From Serinus canaria (lineage: Eukaryota > Chordata > Aves > Passeriformes > Fringillidae), in contig NC_066319.1 of assembly GCF_022539315.1 (NCBI RefSeq), positions 27,738,093 to 27,802,092 of the forward strand: DNA of 64,000 nt, in the 5' to 3' direction. Positions 1 through 11,930 of this stretch are shown piece by piece. The position numbers and the translations under genes were made by a program. The notes under the pieces were generated by a model. The model saw nothing but the letters and a program-made list of their open reading frames with translations. It did not search any database and was not told the origin of the DNA. Numbering within the stretch: the first letter of the stretch is position 1; each line of letters starts with the position of its first letter.

Positions 1-3000
1 GGCTGCTGCTACAGTCCTAAATAAATTCCATAAAACAGATCCTGAAAACGAAGTAAATGTTGCTGCTTTGTTACTAATTAACTTAATATTTAACATGTGT
101 ATGTCTCAATTTATACACATGTTAACATACATACGCTCCCTATATTATATACATTCTTTAAATTACTTGTAAAATAAACAGTGCCAAAGGCAGATCCAGG
201 GTTTATTTCCCCACTGTATTTACTAACACCATAAGATGACCTAGAATATACCGTACAGAAATTTCCTGAACGTTTCCTACCTGCTTTTTAAGAGTCTTGT
301 TATATCCAGAAAGAGTTTTAGCATCAGATGTATTGTAATGGTCTGAACAAAAATGTGACAAAACTAAGGCTAGACTAAGACCAGAAAAGCTAAGGAATTA
401 AGATTAGAATTTTATTCCGATTTCATCAGAGATTCTTTGACTTCTCAAGGAAGAGAAGAGAGACTGTTTGGTCAGGTTACAGCTGGGATGAGCTCCTGTG
501 AATTACTGTACCAAAGAAAAAGTTGATGCCACTCCTCAGGGCATTTCCACCTCCTTACTTCTGCACGGTGCTTGTGCACACACTGTATAAGGTAGTTATC
601 AGGTACTTATGGGCTGAATTTGTACCTTTAGATGTGCATCTGTCTCCTTAGGGCAGGGGTGTATCTTTGCCTTTAGGGTAGAGCCTGCAAAGTTTCTCCA
701 TGGATAGGCAAAGAAGGATACATAATAAGCTGTAGTCAGCATTTCTTTCCACTATGATAGGAAAGCGTGTCACCATTTCAAAAGAGTGGATGTAATCATC
801 TGGCAATGTTTCCTTCTGGCCTTGACAGCTCTCAACCAGCACAGCACCACATGAGAGCTACAGCAAACAGCATTACATGGTAAACAAGGAGGCTCTTTCA
901 CGGGCTAACTCAGCTGGGCTCCATCCAGATTCCCAGACCTGGAGCGTCCGGAGACACCCCAGCATGGTGGCAGGATGACACCTGCCCATGTGGCCCTCCT
1001 GGGGTGGGGACAGAGGTGCCGGGCAGGGCTGGGGCTCCGCCAGCGCCTTGGCCGTGCGGGGCAGGGGCAGCCCCGGCAGGCGAGAGCAGCGAGCCGCGCT
1101 CCCGCCCGCCCTGGGGAGCAGACAGAGGCGGGCACGCAGAGCTCTGCTGCCTCCCAGGCACAAGGCTTCTCCTCTCCTCTCCTGCCCGCTCCCACTCGCC
1201 GAGCTGCACGCAGATACCACAGCAACTGCTAGGAGACAGCTAGTCAGAGATGCACCGATTTATGTCACGCCTTACACTGCCAGAAGCAAACTTGGAGGTG
1301 CAGGCAAGGACGTCCAGTGGCAGCATTTCAATAGCAGATTTAAAAATCAGGGCTTAATGTTTCTGGAAATTAAAACAACCTAATTGGTCAACAGGCTGTG
1401 AGAGTTTTCCCTCTAGGAAAGATTGTAAATGCAAAGCCCTGCTCCAAGGCTTGAGTCAGGCATCTGGTAACATAACAATCTCCCCTTACGAGTGTCAGTG
1501 GGTTAAAATACTGAGGAGAGTCTCCAGATAAAGCTGCTACACTCCACTCCAAGCTACCTCTTGCTACAGACCCCAGGGGAGTTCATTGAACAGACCTTCT
1601 GCCACTGTCCTTGACAGAAAGGAAAATTAATTCTGTTAACTGTAAGACTACAGTTATATTTTCTGTTTCACACTCACCCACCTTCATAGTCCTTCATGCC
1701 CCCCATTAGAGATTCGCTTCCCTTGCAAATCATCTCAGAGAGCAGAGCTGGGTTTATGTTTGTATTTTGAATTTACCATTAATACTTTTATGGTTTCAAG
1801 TCCCATCGTGTCTAGAAGTCACTTATTCAGTGTGCTTAAAAACACAGGGCATAGAGCAGCATTTCAGAGGCACCCAATTTCCAGCCTATGTCAACAGAAA
1901 GCATTAATTTCTTTAACTTTTTCTTATAGAAAATGTTGCTGTAAGTTTTTGACTCCTAAGCATTTTGAAAGGAAAGGAATGGATGCACACAACATCGGTC
2001 TGAGATCCACCCTCAAGGCCATGTAATCACCCTAGAGGATGTAATCACAAAAATCAGAGCCAGCCTTGGAGTGGGAATGCTCCCTGAACTGAAGAACCAC
2101 CCCACAGAAAGCCTGTGGCTGTGTGTTCCACAGAGCTACATTTCCAAGTATTTTCTGCAGCCAAGGAGTCACTCCCATTTTGGCATGTGAAGTAAACTGA
2201 ACGACCCAGAGCTGTGTGAGTGGGGGGCAGCTGGACATATGAGTATGTGACTTGCTAAAATAAGACATAAGCCCTTGAAAACAGCTTAATATAATCTTGC
2301 AGGGGGTTGGTCAAGCCTTCTAATGAGAAACTCTTATTTTCCCTTGTGTCTGGCTAGGAGTGTGCTATTACTAATAATGAAAAAAGGATCTTCTTCCTTC
2401 ATTGATTTGTACTTGTGCTTAGCATCCAAACAGATGAGATTTCAGGCAGCAGCATTGTTTCCCCAGCCTACATTTGCTGTTTCTTCCTCAGGAAAGTACA
2501 TGAGGATGATCAGGGAGGAGAAAGTGCTTTTGTCTCCAGTGGTGTGTGAGGGATAAAGAGAGAAACAATTTAGAAACAAAACTATCCCCAGCTGGAAAGC
2601 AAAGGTTAGTCCTGAGAAAAGACAAAGTGAAGAGAAATTGTTAAACTTCTGCTGAAAATAATGAAAAACACCTGCGATGTTGCTCCCCAAGGAGGGTAAT
2701 TAGGTGAGAAAGATTGGTGCTTATTGCAACTTACAGACTCTCAGCAAAATTTAAAGTATTATCTCTCACATGACTTATTTGCTTGCTATTTTAGGAAATC
2801 ATATTTTTCCTTTGTTAGACTGATTAGATGACAAGATTGATTGACTTCCTATGTTACTTTGAGTGACTCACATATATCTATACACTCCTAAATAGGTATT
2901 CACTATATTATTTACAGCTTCTGCACATCATTACCTAAAACCCTCATTCTTGTGTTCATCTGTTTTTTCAGCCTACCACAGGAGTAGAGTTGTGAGCTCA

Positions 3001-6000
3001 TAAATGGCTTCTTTTCTGGTACAAATACAAATATGCAATCACTATAACACTTTTCTAAAAATTTTACTTTAGGCCTCTTACTTCAAGTTTCTCCCATCTA
3101 AACTGGTGGTATTTACCTCTCTTACCGTTCAAATAATTTTGAGCATATGCAGGGTTCTTTGCAAATACAAAAAATGCAGTCTCAACCCTGGGGAGTGTAA
3201 TACAGAAAGAATTAAACCACGTAACAGAGAAGAGAAAAAGACAATGTGCAAGTACACAAAGCAATCCTGCTGCTAATGCATAAGTTACTGCCTTGTTCTT
3301 TTTATTTGGCATGTATTTTGCAATACTTTTTTTCAGTTCATTGTACTACTTTATTAGCTGATGCTTCCCTTGCTTCTGTAATCTATGGCAATGTACCTAA
3401 AACATATGGTACATGATGAGTGAGGGGGACTGGATGGTGTCATGGTCACAGGTGGATGAACATCAAGCTGCACAGATAGACACTGTCCCAATCTGAGACA
3501 CAGATATCATGTGTGACATTAGCTTAAGCCACTCAGACTTTTCAGAGATGGCCAGTAGTTCATTATTTTCCAGGTGCACAAATTGAGGCTTTGAGATTAC
3601 AGGAGGTACTGAAGAACTAAAGGCAAAGCAAGCTGGAGCTGGAGGATGCAAAGTGCTGTGTGTCACCAAGTGCTGTGGAATATGCAGTTCCACTCTACTG
3701 GACACTAGAGTGCCTTTAGCTTCTGCTCCCCATTCTTCAGCTCTACATTCATGAAACACAGGTAGTGCCCTGCCATCTCTAAGGGGAAGAAGGAAAACAG
3801 GAGCTAGTATTTGTGAGGCACACAGTTACTATAGCAATAAGCAGCACAAAAAAACTCATGAGGAAAGTAGTTGCCTTCCATGCAGATAGTATGCAGTCAG
3901 TAAGGCATGGAGACACACTCTGAAGGAAAAAAATACTGAGCAGCTGGTCCTTAAATGAGAATCATCCATCTTGTAGACTGGGTACAGCAAGGCCCTGTGG
4001 AGTCCTGTGTGACCACAGAATTAACAGTGGCCCTTCAACACATACAGAGGCATTCTTAACCCTGCTCTTTCCAGCCATTGAAGACCTGACTTTGGAATCT
4101 TGCTGGTGAGGCCAGAGAGAATGCAGTACATAGTTATTCAGATTATAAAAGTAGAAATTCCCTGTTGTAGCATCAGGCTGTTACACATAATCTGTGACAC
4201 TTAGGTCCCCCTACACAGACCTCTGTTACTTAGACCAAGAAAATAACTGACTGTGATGGTAATCCCTCACCCTTGTGATGGGGAGCAATGGGAAGGTGGT
4301 TGCTTACAGAAAGAGATTCTCTACCCATTATTTCCCTCCGTTCCTTTTCCCAAATTGTCTGTACACTTCCTCCTCTCCCTCTCTATTTGTCCAAATTTCT
4401 CTCTGCATTTAAGTATATTCTTGTTGTCAGCTTCACCCATGTTTTGGCTAATGCCCAGTTTCCCATCTAGGGAAGCTTGTACAATTTTGTTAGTCGTACC
4501 AGGCAGTTTCTTAACTGCCTCTCCTAAGCCATGGCAACACTGCCTCTTGACCTCTTGTAAGCTCTGTCTTCCTTGCTCCTCTTTGCCAAGTCAGCTTCAA
4601 ATTCCTCTTCCTTATCTCCTCTGATTCAGTTTTCATGACCACCCATTTGTTTCTATTTTCAGAAGATGAAGATTCTCCTAAGAAGTCAACTGTAGCAATC
4701 CTGGCTAACAAAGGTACTGTGAGACGAATAAAAAGTCACGTAGCACTGCAGACTTTGACAAACATATTTTTACATGCTAAAAATGCACAAATAAATACTG
4801 AGATCAACTCCTGTTACAGTGTAAGTGCTCCATTATGGCAGTTCTCTGTGATCTTTTGGTAGGATGCTTGGCATGTTCTGAGTGCAAGGCTGTTGCAAAA
4901 TTGTTGCAGGCACTCAGGTAATTAGTTCTACATGGCTTTTCTTAAAGACAGTTTCAAGGCAAAAAAGAAGAATACTTTAGTAGAAACTGCAAACTACCTT
5001 GCTACATTTGGGTTTATGTTGTTTCCTAACACTCCCTGACTTTCCTCCTAAGAGCAGGCTGGCAGTGATGTGAAAGGGGGAAAGTGTCCTTGTTACCCAG
5101 TCCTTCCTTCCACATTCAGGACAAAACCATAAGAAGGTGAGGGTGCCAGAAAAGGCCACTGTCTTACTGCCAGGAAGGGATGCTTAGCAAAGGGCAAGCA
5201 CAGGGTGATTCTTCCCAGAATACTCTCTAGCAAGCTGCAGCCTAAGGACTCCTTCAACTTTCTGTACCCACATCCACTAAACCACCCTTGACAGACCTTT
5301 CTGCCACAAATATAGCCAAGAAATTGGGGGTTGTTTCGGTTTGGGGTTTTTTTTTTGGGGGGTTATTTTTGGGTTTTTTTCCCATATATTATCTTTCTTT
5401 TTGTTTCATCTAGAGTTTTTTTAGCATCCAGGGCATACAGGACTCACAGCCATAGACTAATGTGCTATGGTAGAAAGCACTGCTCTCTGCACTTATGGAA
5501 CATGCAGACTTTCTGGGCTTGATGCATCCACGTGCATGTAAATGAGTACAAAACTGTAAACACTCAAGAACATAAGGGGAAGAGGGATGCAGGGACTGTG
5601 AACTGACCTGAAGAACAATGAGAATGCCTACTGTAATAACTGAGCAGTTCATTACAGAAATATAACAGAGAAAGAAGTGTGCTTTTGAGCATAGAAACAA
5701 TTTTCTGTGAATGCTTCCAGCTTTATTTGCATCCAGCACATTTAATCTGATGCCCTAGTCGGGGTGTTAGAGGAGCAGTCTCCAGAGTTTCATGTAACCA
5801 TTCCAGCTGCCAAATTAATTTTTGCAGTTTACAGCTAACAATCCATCATACACTACCCAGTGTTTAACTTCTTTTGTTTAGATCATTTGGATAATTGAAG
5901 TACCACAAATTCCATGGTGTCAGCGGGTCTCAAACAGACCTCCTGCTGGCTCTGCAATCTCTTTCAGAGATCAAAAATTAAAATAATGAATAATACTAGA

Positions 6001-9000
6001 AGAAGGAGCCCAAGTAACTCATATTTTGTGTTTCATGCTTTCCTAATGACAAGGTCATATAGTCAGCAGTGTGATCAATGCAAATACAATATGCCTTTGG
6101 ATAAAGGCCAAAGTCTGCCTGTGGAAAGGGCAATCAAGGGAACTCTTTCGTAATAATACACTTCATGGGCAGATAGCAGAGATCCCAAAGCTCTTAATCA
6201 AAAGGAACAAAAGACCAGTGCCTCAAGTTGCCAAGCTGAAAAACAAGTCTATGGCAAGTCCCACGTGGGCATGATGTCCTATCCTTTAACACACATCTCT
6301 CTCTCTCATGCATACTACCTTTGTGTCAGCATCATTTTCTGTGGCTCAGAAAGCCTATCCTCAGCAAATATCTGGAGCTAACAACTGTTCTGCATTTAGT
6401 TGACATGCACATGGCCGTGCTATGCCTGGCCAATCACTGCTATCTCTCCTAAGACACAGGCAAAAAAAAAAAAAATCCACAGATGTTAAATTGTTTCAGC
6501 TTGCCTAACCATTTAAAGTAATTAATTCTGCAGACTATTTCTGACTATGTCTACAAAACCAACTTAATTTCTTTCTATTGCTTGTTCTTTGCTTATTGTA
6601 TATATTGTCTTTTTCCAAATCATTGCCGGGACACAAATTCTATGGCACACAACACTCTGAGCAAGCAAACTCCCTGATTTACTTAGTCTCCTCTGTGGCT
6701 TTTCATGATTATGAATAAGAGGCTTCTTTTTGATTATCCATGTAAAGAAGATTTTGGAAGTAGGTAAGATTCACTTATTCAAAATGTACATAGAGTAAAC
6801 ATTCTTGATGACAAAAGTAAAGCTAGGGATGGATAAAACAAGCCTGTAATGAAAAATAAAAAGCTAGGGAAAAGTCCATCAGAGCTCAGCAAAGCCTCTG
6901 GAAGCAAACTAGGAGTTCCTGATCATTTATAAGTCTGAGCGAAGGAACATCAGAATAGATTGGGGGTTTTATAATTCTTGGATCAGTATTAATAGGAATA
7001 CACCAGCTCAGTATTCGGCTCTTTTTTCCCGTCCTTATGGCACACAGGACCCACAAAGAACAGGAGGAAGCCAGAGCACTGCCCCCACGCTCCAGCAGGA
7101 CAGAGCTCAAGTTTAATATGCTCTCATGACCTTAAAACAGGGATTCAATATAAAAGCATGGTAGAGTTTGTGAGCAAATGTAACTGCCCATGTAGACAAT
7201 ATTTGTAATCACATCTGCACAGTCCTGGCTCTATTGCTGTTCACAGGCCACTAGAGTGCAATTACACATTTGCATGCTACAGCAGTCGATATGCTTGCTC
7301 CCTAAGGACAGGCTCCAAAGTCCAACATTTTCACAGCTTTGTTGACCCCAGGGCCAGCCAGCTGCGTGCCTGTGCAACCCAGGCTCCCAGGGGCTCCGGG
7401 GTGAGCTGATCCCAGCTCCCAGCCTCAGCCACCGCTGTTACCACTGTCCTCACTACAGGGAGCTGGCAGCAAGCAGCTGGGGCAGCATCTCTCCCAAATC
7501 TCCAACCATCCAGCGCTTCTGGGAAGGACTTGGCTTTTCCTGTTTGCTCAGTCCCCTGCAAAATCAGGCATTGAGATGCCTGGACCACTTTCTCATCACA
7601 TTTGATAGCAGTGGGAATGTTACTCACCAGTTGTTCATCTCCTCCCAGGACTTCAGTGCTAGAGGTTGTCACAAAAAAAAAGGATTATGTGCTGTTTACA
7701 GTGCCTCACTAGTGCTCCCAGGAGACAGTATGCTCTGCTCTTTGTAGCTACTTAAGTGATGAAACAGTAATGGACATATACAAATAACCACTAATGCTGT
7801 AACAAACTTTGGAAATGACAGTTTGCACTGTCATTTTAAGGTGAATTCTGAAATCACATGGATTTAGCTGGATTGAATTTAAAATCTGCATTCTTTGCCC
7901 CCAGAGTCATGAGGGCAGACTACATAATGTGGATTCAGAAAACTCATACATAAAAATTAAATGCAGATGATTCCACTCCCTTTTTAAAATCTCTCCTTTC
8001 TTTTCTTTTTCCTTTTTACTTTTTGTTTGTTTGTTTGTTTATATTTGCCTCTGCTGCAACTTATGTTTACTGGACTATTCCCCTAAATGTCAGAAGGCTA
8101 AACTGTCCACCTAGTAAGCTGGAAGTGGATGCAAAGACCATAACTACTGGCAAAAAGGTAAAACACCATGACATTAGCAGTTTGTGGTCAGGATGCAGTA
8201 CTCAACTTGAATAGTAAAAGGGAGGATGCAAAAAAGATCTTCCTTTGATAAGTGCTAGTATCTTGGAACTAATGAAAAAGTGTTTTTAAACATGAAAAAC
8301 TGAGATTTGAGTTCAATTTCTGTTTGATTCTCCTCACTGTTTTTTCTGGAAAGCTGATTTCCAGTCTTTAGCTCCAACATTACTGGTTGCTTTTTCTTGC
8401 ATTATATGCTCTTTCATATGATTTCTTTTTCATATGGCTGTCTTCCTTCAGCTGCCTGGAAGCTGCAAAGCTGCTGAACCTGGTTCTCCCATCCCCGTGC
8501 ACAGTCCAGGCTCATTTGCATCTCATAAAGTGATACTGGGAGCTTGCAGCATTCCCTTTGGGCAATTACAGAAAGAGGAGAGGATGAGATGGACCAGATG
8601 GGTCTAAAGTGTATTTACACACGTTTATAAATGTCTCAGGGAATCTCTTTGACCAGCCAACCATCAAGGGGCAGAAAAGCACCAAGAGACAGATCTGTGC
8701 ATGGAAATATGGTATAGTCTTTGAGCACAAGGGTTAAACAGACAGTGCTGATCCTTCCTGAACAATAGAAAAACAAAGAGCTCAACAAAAAGTATCTTTG
8801 CTAGAGCAGCATTCCTTTACTAGAAACAGGGATCTATCAGGAAAGGGAACTAGGAGAAGCTTTGTTACACATGTAACTCTGCAGAATTAAAACAATGACC
8901 TCCTGCCCCACCCATTTTCCTTGCATAGCACAAAAGTCACCTTCCAAGGCCAGAGAGGTTTCATGATGTTATTGCACATTCTCACTGTAAGTGACTAATG

Positions 9001-9065
9001 TATGCAATATCATGTCTACCAGTCTCTAGAAGATTACCATGCAGAGCCCCATCCAGTAGGAACTC
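1..9065. other. Intergenic DNA
   Basis: Apart from the GC-rich patch at about 1.0-1.2 kb, a G/T-rich low-complexity stretch at 5325-5385, a short (TTTG)n at about 8022-8041 and small homopolymers, I recognise nothing here. Open frames are short, overlapping and lack family resemblance. Confidence 0.6.
985..1215. promoter_or_regulatory. GC-rich, CpG-containing patch
   Basis: A block of about 200 bases has dense CpG (for example GCGAGCCGCGCTCCCGCCCG), while the flanks have nearly none. Several overlapping open frames exist on both strands because GC-rich DNA has few stops; none resembles a known protein. It may be a small CpG island, enhancer or an unrecognised GC-rich repeat. Confidence 0.4.
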
Positions 9066-9242
9066 ACTCCATCCATCCATCCATCCATCCATCCATCCAT
9101 CCATCCATCCATCCATCCATCCATCCATCCATCCATCCATCCATCCATCCATCCATCCATCCATCCATCCATCCATCCATCCATCCATCCATCCATCCAT
9201 CCATCCATCCATCCATCCATCCATCCATCCTTCCATCCATCA
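9066..9242. repeat. (TCCA)n tetranucleotide microsatellite
   Basis: About 41 uninterrupted units of CATC/TCCA run from 9066, with one interruption (TTCC) near 9231-9234 before the last units. The 4-base period keeps several frames open on both strands, giving artificial repeats such as HPSI and DGWM. The array is long and nearly pure, so it is expected to vary in length between individuals. Confidence 0.98.
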
Positions 9243-9359
9243 TGTAGTGAAAGGCCATTTGAGAACTTGTAAATTCCATGCCTGCAGTAGCAAGACATGC
9301 ACTATGCACGCCTTACACAGGAATGTAAAGCCTGGACTGTAATACCAAGTCCTTATATA

Positions 9360-9937
9360 TGTGCTGCTTAACCCCAGCTGGCAACTAAACCACACACAGC
9401 CAATTGATCACTCCCCCCTGATGGGATGGGGGAGAGAATCAGAAGGGTGAAAATGAGAAAACTGATGGGTTGAAATAAAGGCAGTTTAATAGGAATGCAA
9501 AAGCTGTGGGTGTAAGCAAAGCAAAAGAAGGAATTGTTTCACCACTTCCCATGGGCAGGCAGGTGCTCAGCCATCCCCAGGAAAGCCCTCCATCATGTTT
9601 AATGGTTTCTTGGGAGGACACATGCATCACTCTGAACTGCCTCCTTCTTCCTACAGCTTTCCATGCTGTGTATAGTGCCATATCCTGTGGGATATGCCTG
9701 TGGTCAGTTGAGGTCAGCTCTCCCAGCTGTGTGCCCTCCCAACGTCTTGTGTTTCTAAAGCCACTGGCTGGCAGGGTGGTACAAGGAGCAGAAAAGGCCT
9801 TGGCTTTGTGTGAGCACTGCTCAGCAGTGACCAAACATCCCTGTATTACCAGCACTGTTTCCAAGACAAATTCAAAACATGGACCCATACTGGCTACTGT
9901 GAAGAAAATTAACTCTACCCCAGCCAAAAGTAGCACA
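9360..9937 (-). mobile_element. Solo LTR of an ERVL-like endogenous retrovirus
   Basis: The ends form the inverted repeat TGTGCTGCTT (9360) and AAGTAGCACA (9937), the TG...CA structure of an LTR. The interior resembles a bird (songbird-rich) LTR family I recognise by segments such as 'ccacttcccatgggcaggca', 'gaaaaggccttggctttgtg' and 'gaagaaaattaactctaccc'. In sense orientation (minus strand) a polyadenylation-like TATTAAA lies near 9488, but the position where the family has a CATATAAAGC TATA box reads CATGGAAAGC, so the promoter looks dead. No internal retroviral genes flank it. I see no clear 5-bp target duplication. The open frames across it are not genes. Confidence 0.88.
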
Positions 9938-11369
9938 GCGTGTTACATAACACATTGCAAAGAAAGGAGTGCTGAGATTGGCCCCATAGCAAGGCCTTAT
10001 AAGTCATGTGGAGGAGTGAGGAACATTCTCTCACCTTGAGCCAGCCCTGCTGACCCCCACTGAGAGAGAGAGAGAGACAGGCGAGCAGGGAAACCACGGC
10101 ACCCTCACAGCCAAACATCCTCCTCCACATGACCTCCACAGCACCAACAGCATCTCATGCTGAAGGTACAGGAAGTTTAGTAAGCAATGTGGTTGAAATT
10201 CAATGCTGAATTGGCACTGTGAGCACTCCCACCTGGGTGCTTCTTGTAGCAGTTCACTGTGTGTCTGTCCTTGCAAGCCTTCCCTCCGTGTGCCTGTGTG
10301 GAACAGATCAGCTTCTCCTGTGAGTTTCACAGGAAGCTGGGTGTGGAAAACTCTTTGCTGGGCATACTGAACCTCAAGTTACTGCTGCTAGGCCAAAGCA
10401 TTCTTTTTTCTTTTTGGTGGAAAAATCCATTGGAGAAAGCCAGGAAAACTGTGTGGTTTCTGCAAGAGCTTTCTGTCTCATAATTTTGAACCATTCTTCC
10501 TCTCTCCTGAGGCTCGCAAGCCAGGTTTTCAGTGGAGTGGGATTGCCACAAGTTCTCCTTCCAGCCACTGTCTTTTTGAGAATCATTTCTGGAGGAAAAA
10601 TAAGGTGGTATTAATTTGAAGTAGATTCCCAGCTGGTGTCCACAAACAGGAGCCTATAGTTAGGTCCCCAGTCACCACAGCTCTTTCTTTCACTGGATGC
10701 CTTATGCTGCCCAGTGGGGGTAGGAAAAGGGAGGAGAGCTGCAGGAAGATGGCTGAAGTCCAGGTCTCAGAGACTTAAAAATTCCTCATTTCAAATTGTG
10801 CCTAGCAATTTTGCATCAATTCAGAGTTTAGACCCTTCCTGTTGAGTGTTATTTTCCACAATGCTGAAAGAAATGGGTGGCTACAGAAGTCTCAGGAAGG
10901 TTTTCAATTTTGAGGGATATTTTTTTTCCCTTTACCTCATTTGAAAAACAGCAGTCACCAGAATAAATGGCTAATTCAGTCTTTAGACATATCCATATAT
11001 CCCCTGATAGGTTTTTCAGGGAATTTTGCGCTGTTTGGATAGGCAAACTGCTGCAGTTTTTTATTATTAGTCCTGACATATATATAGCAATACAGACACC
11101 CACCATGTACCATGAAATGCTTCTGTGTCATCAGAAGAGCACTGAGATCGAGACTGCAAGGTTGCCTTTTGCTGCAGTGTAATGTCCTGATGCATCCACA
11201 GCAGCTGAGTGCAGCTTAGGTCTCCACATGCCAGGAAGGATGTAGCAGAGTTAGAGAGCAGCAACTAGAAAAGCTAAGAGGATGGAGAAGCTGACTTAAA
11301 GTGACTAAAAAGGCTTGGTGTTCTTCTCTTTGCAGAGAAAATCAAGGCTGAATGTGATCAAGGCCTATA
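9938..11369. other. Intergenic DNA
   Basis: It contains the short palindrome GTGTTACATAACAC just past the LTR end, a (GA)n run near 10062 and the 14-base inverted repeat. No gene is recognised. Confidence 0.6.
10003..10133. repeat. 14-base inverted repeat with about 100-base spacer
   Basis: GTCATGTGGAGGAG at 10003-10016 is the exact reverse complement of 10120-10133. The spacer contains a short GA run (about 10062-10076). It lies about 65 bases beyond the end of the solo LTR. It may be a small non-autonomous element or chance. Confidence 0.6.
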
Positions 11370-11930
11370 AAACTGTGTAGACAGCTTCTCTTAGTGACTT
11401 GTTCCAGTGTTTGACCTCCCTTACAGTAGAGAATTTCTTCCTAATAGCTAATCTAAAGTTTAAAGCCATTTCCCCTGGTCCTATAGCAGGCCCTTGTAAA
11501 AAGTCCATCTCCAAGTCTCCAGTAGCCCTATTTAGGTACAAGAAGGTGCTATAAGGTCTTCCCAGAGCCTTCTCTTCTCCAGGATAAACAACCCCAGCTC
11601 TAAGCCTGTCTTTACAGAAAAGGTGCTCCAGCTCCATGGCCCTCCTCTGGATCTGCTCTAACAGGTCCATGTCCTTCTCATGTTGGGGGCCCCAGAGCTG
11701 GATCAGTTACTCCAAGTGGGATGCCATGAGAGTGAAATAGAGGGGAAGAGTCACCCCCTTGACCGGCTGACACTTCTTTTGATACAGCCCAGGATGTGGT
11801 TGTCTTTAATTCGGCTGGCACATTACCAGCTCATGTTGAGCTTGTTAACCAACATCAAATCCTTCTCCTCAGGGCTGCTCTCAATCCATTCTCTTCCCAG
11901 TCTGTATTTGTCCATGTTTTAATGCCAGTA
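11370..11930 (-). mobile_element. CR1 LINE 3' fragment
   Basis: The plus strand shows the reverse complement of CR1 sequence: 'cttacagtagagaatttctt', 'aaagccatttcccctggtcc', 'gaaaaggtgctccagctcc', 'ccctcctctggatctgctct', 'cttgaccggctgacacttct', and 'cattctcttcccagtctgt'. The frame on the minus strand at 11365-11670 is a remnant of the reverse transcriptase C-terminus and untranslated tail. The copy is older than the 39 kb one by appearance, and the perfect terminal octamer repeat is lost. Confidence 0.88.

Noticed and set aside
9066..9242. Regularly spaced repeats as a CRISPR array
   Set aside because: The array is an uninterrupted tetranucleotide repeat without unique spacers, in a vertebrate genome.
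8982..9342. Several open frames of 80-114 codons on both strands across the TCCA array
   Set aside because: They are by-products of a 4-base repeat without stop codons; the residues simply cycle through HPSI or DGWM.
9439..10039. Frames of 165 and 177 codons on opposite strands
   Set aside because: They cover the solo LTR, which is non-coding; no retroviral gene is present.
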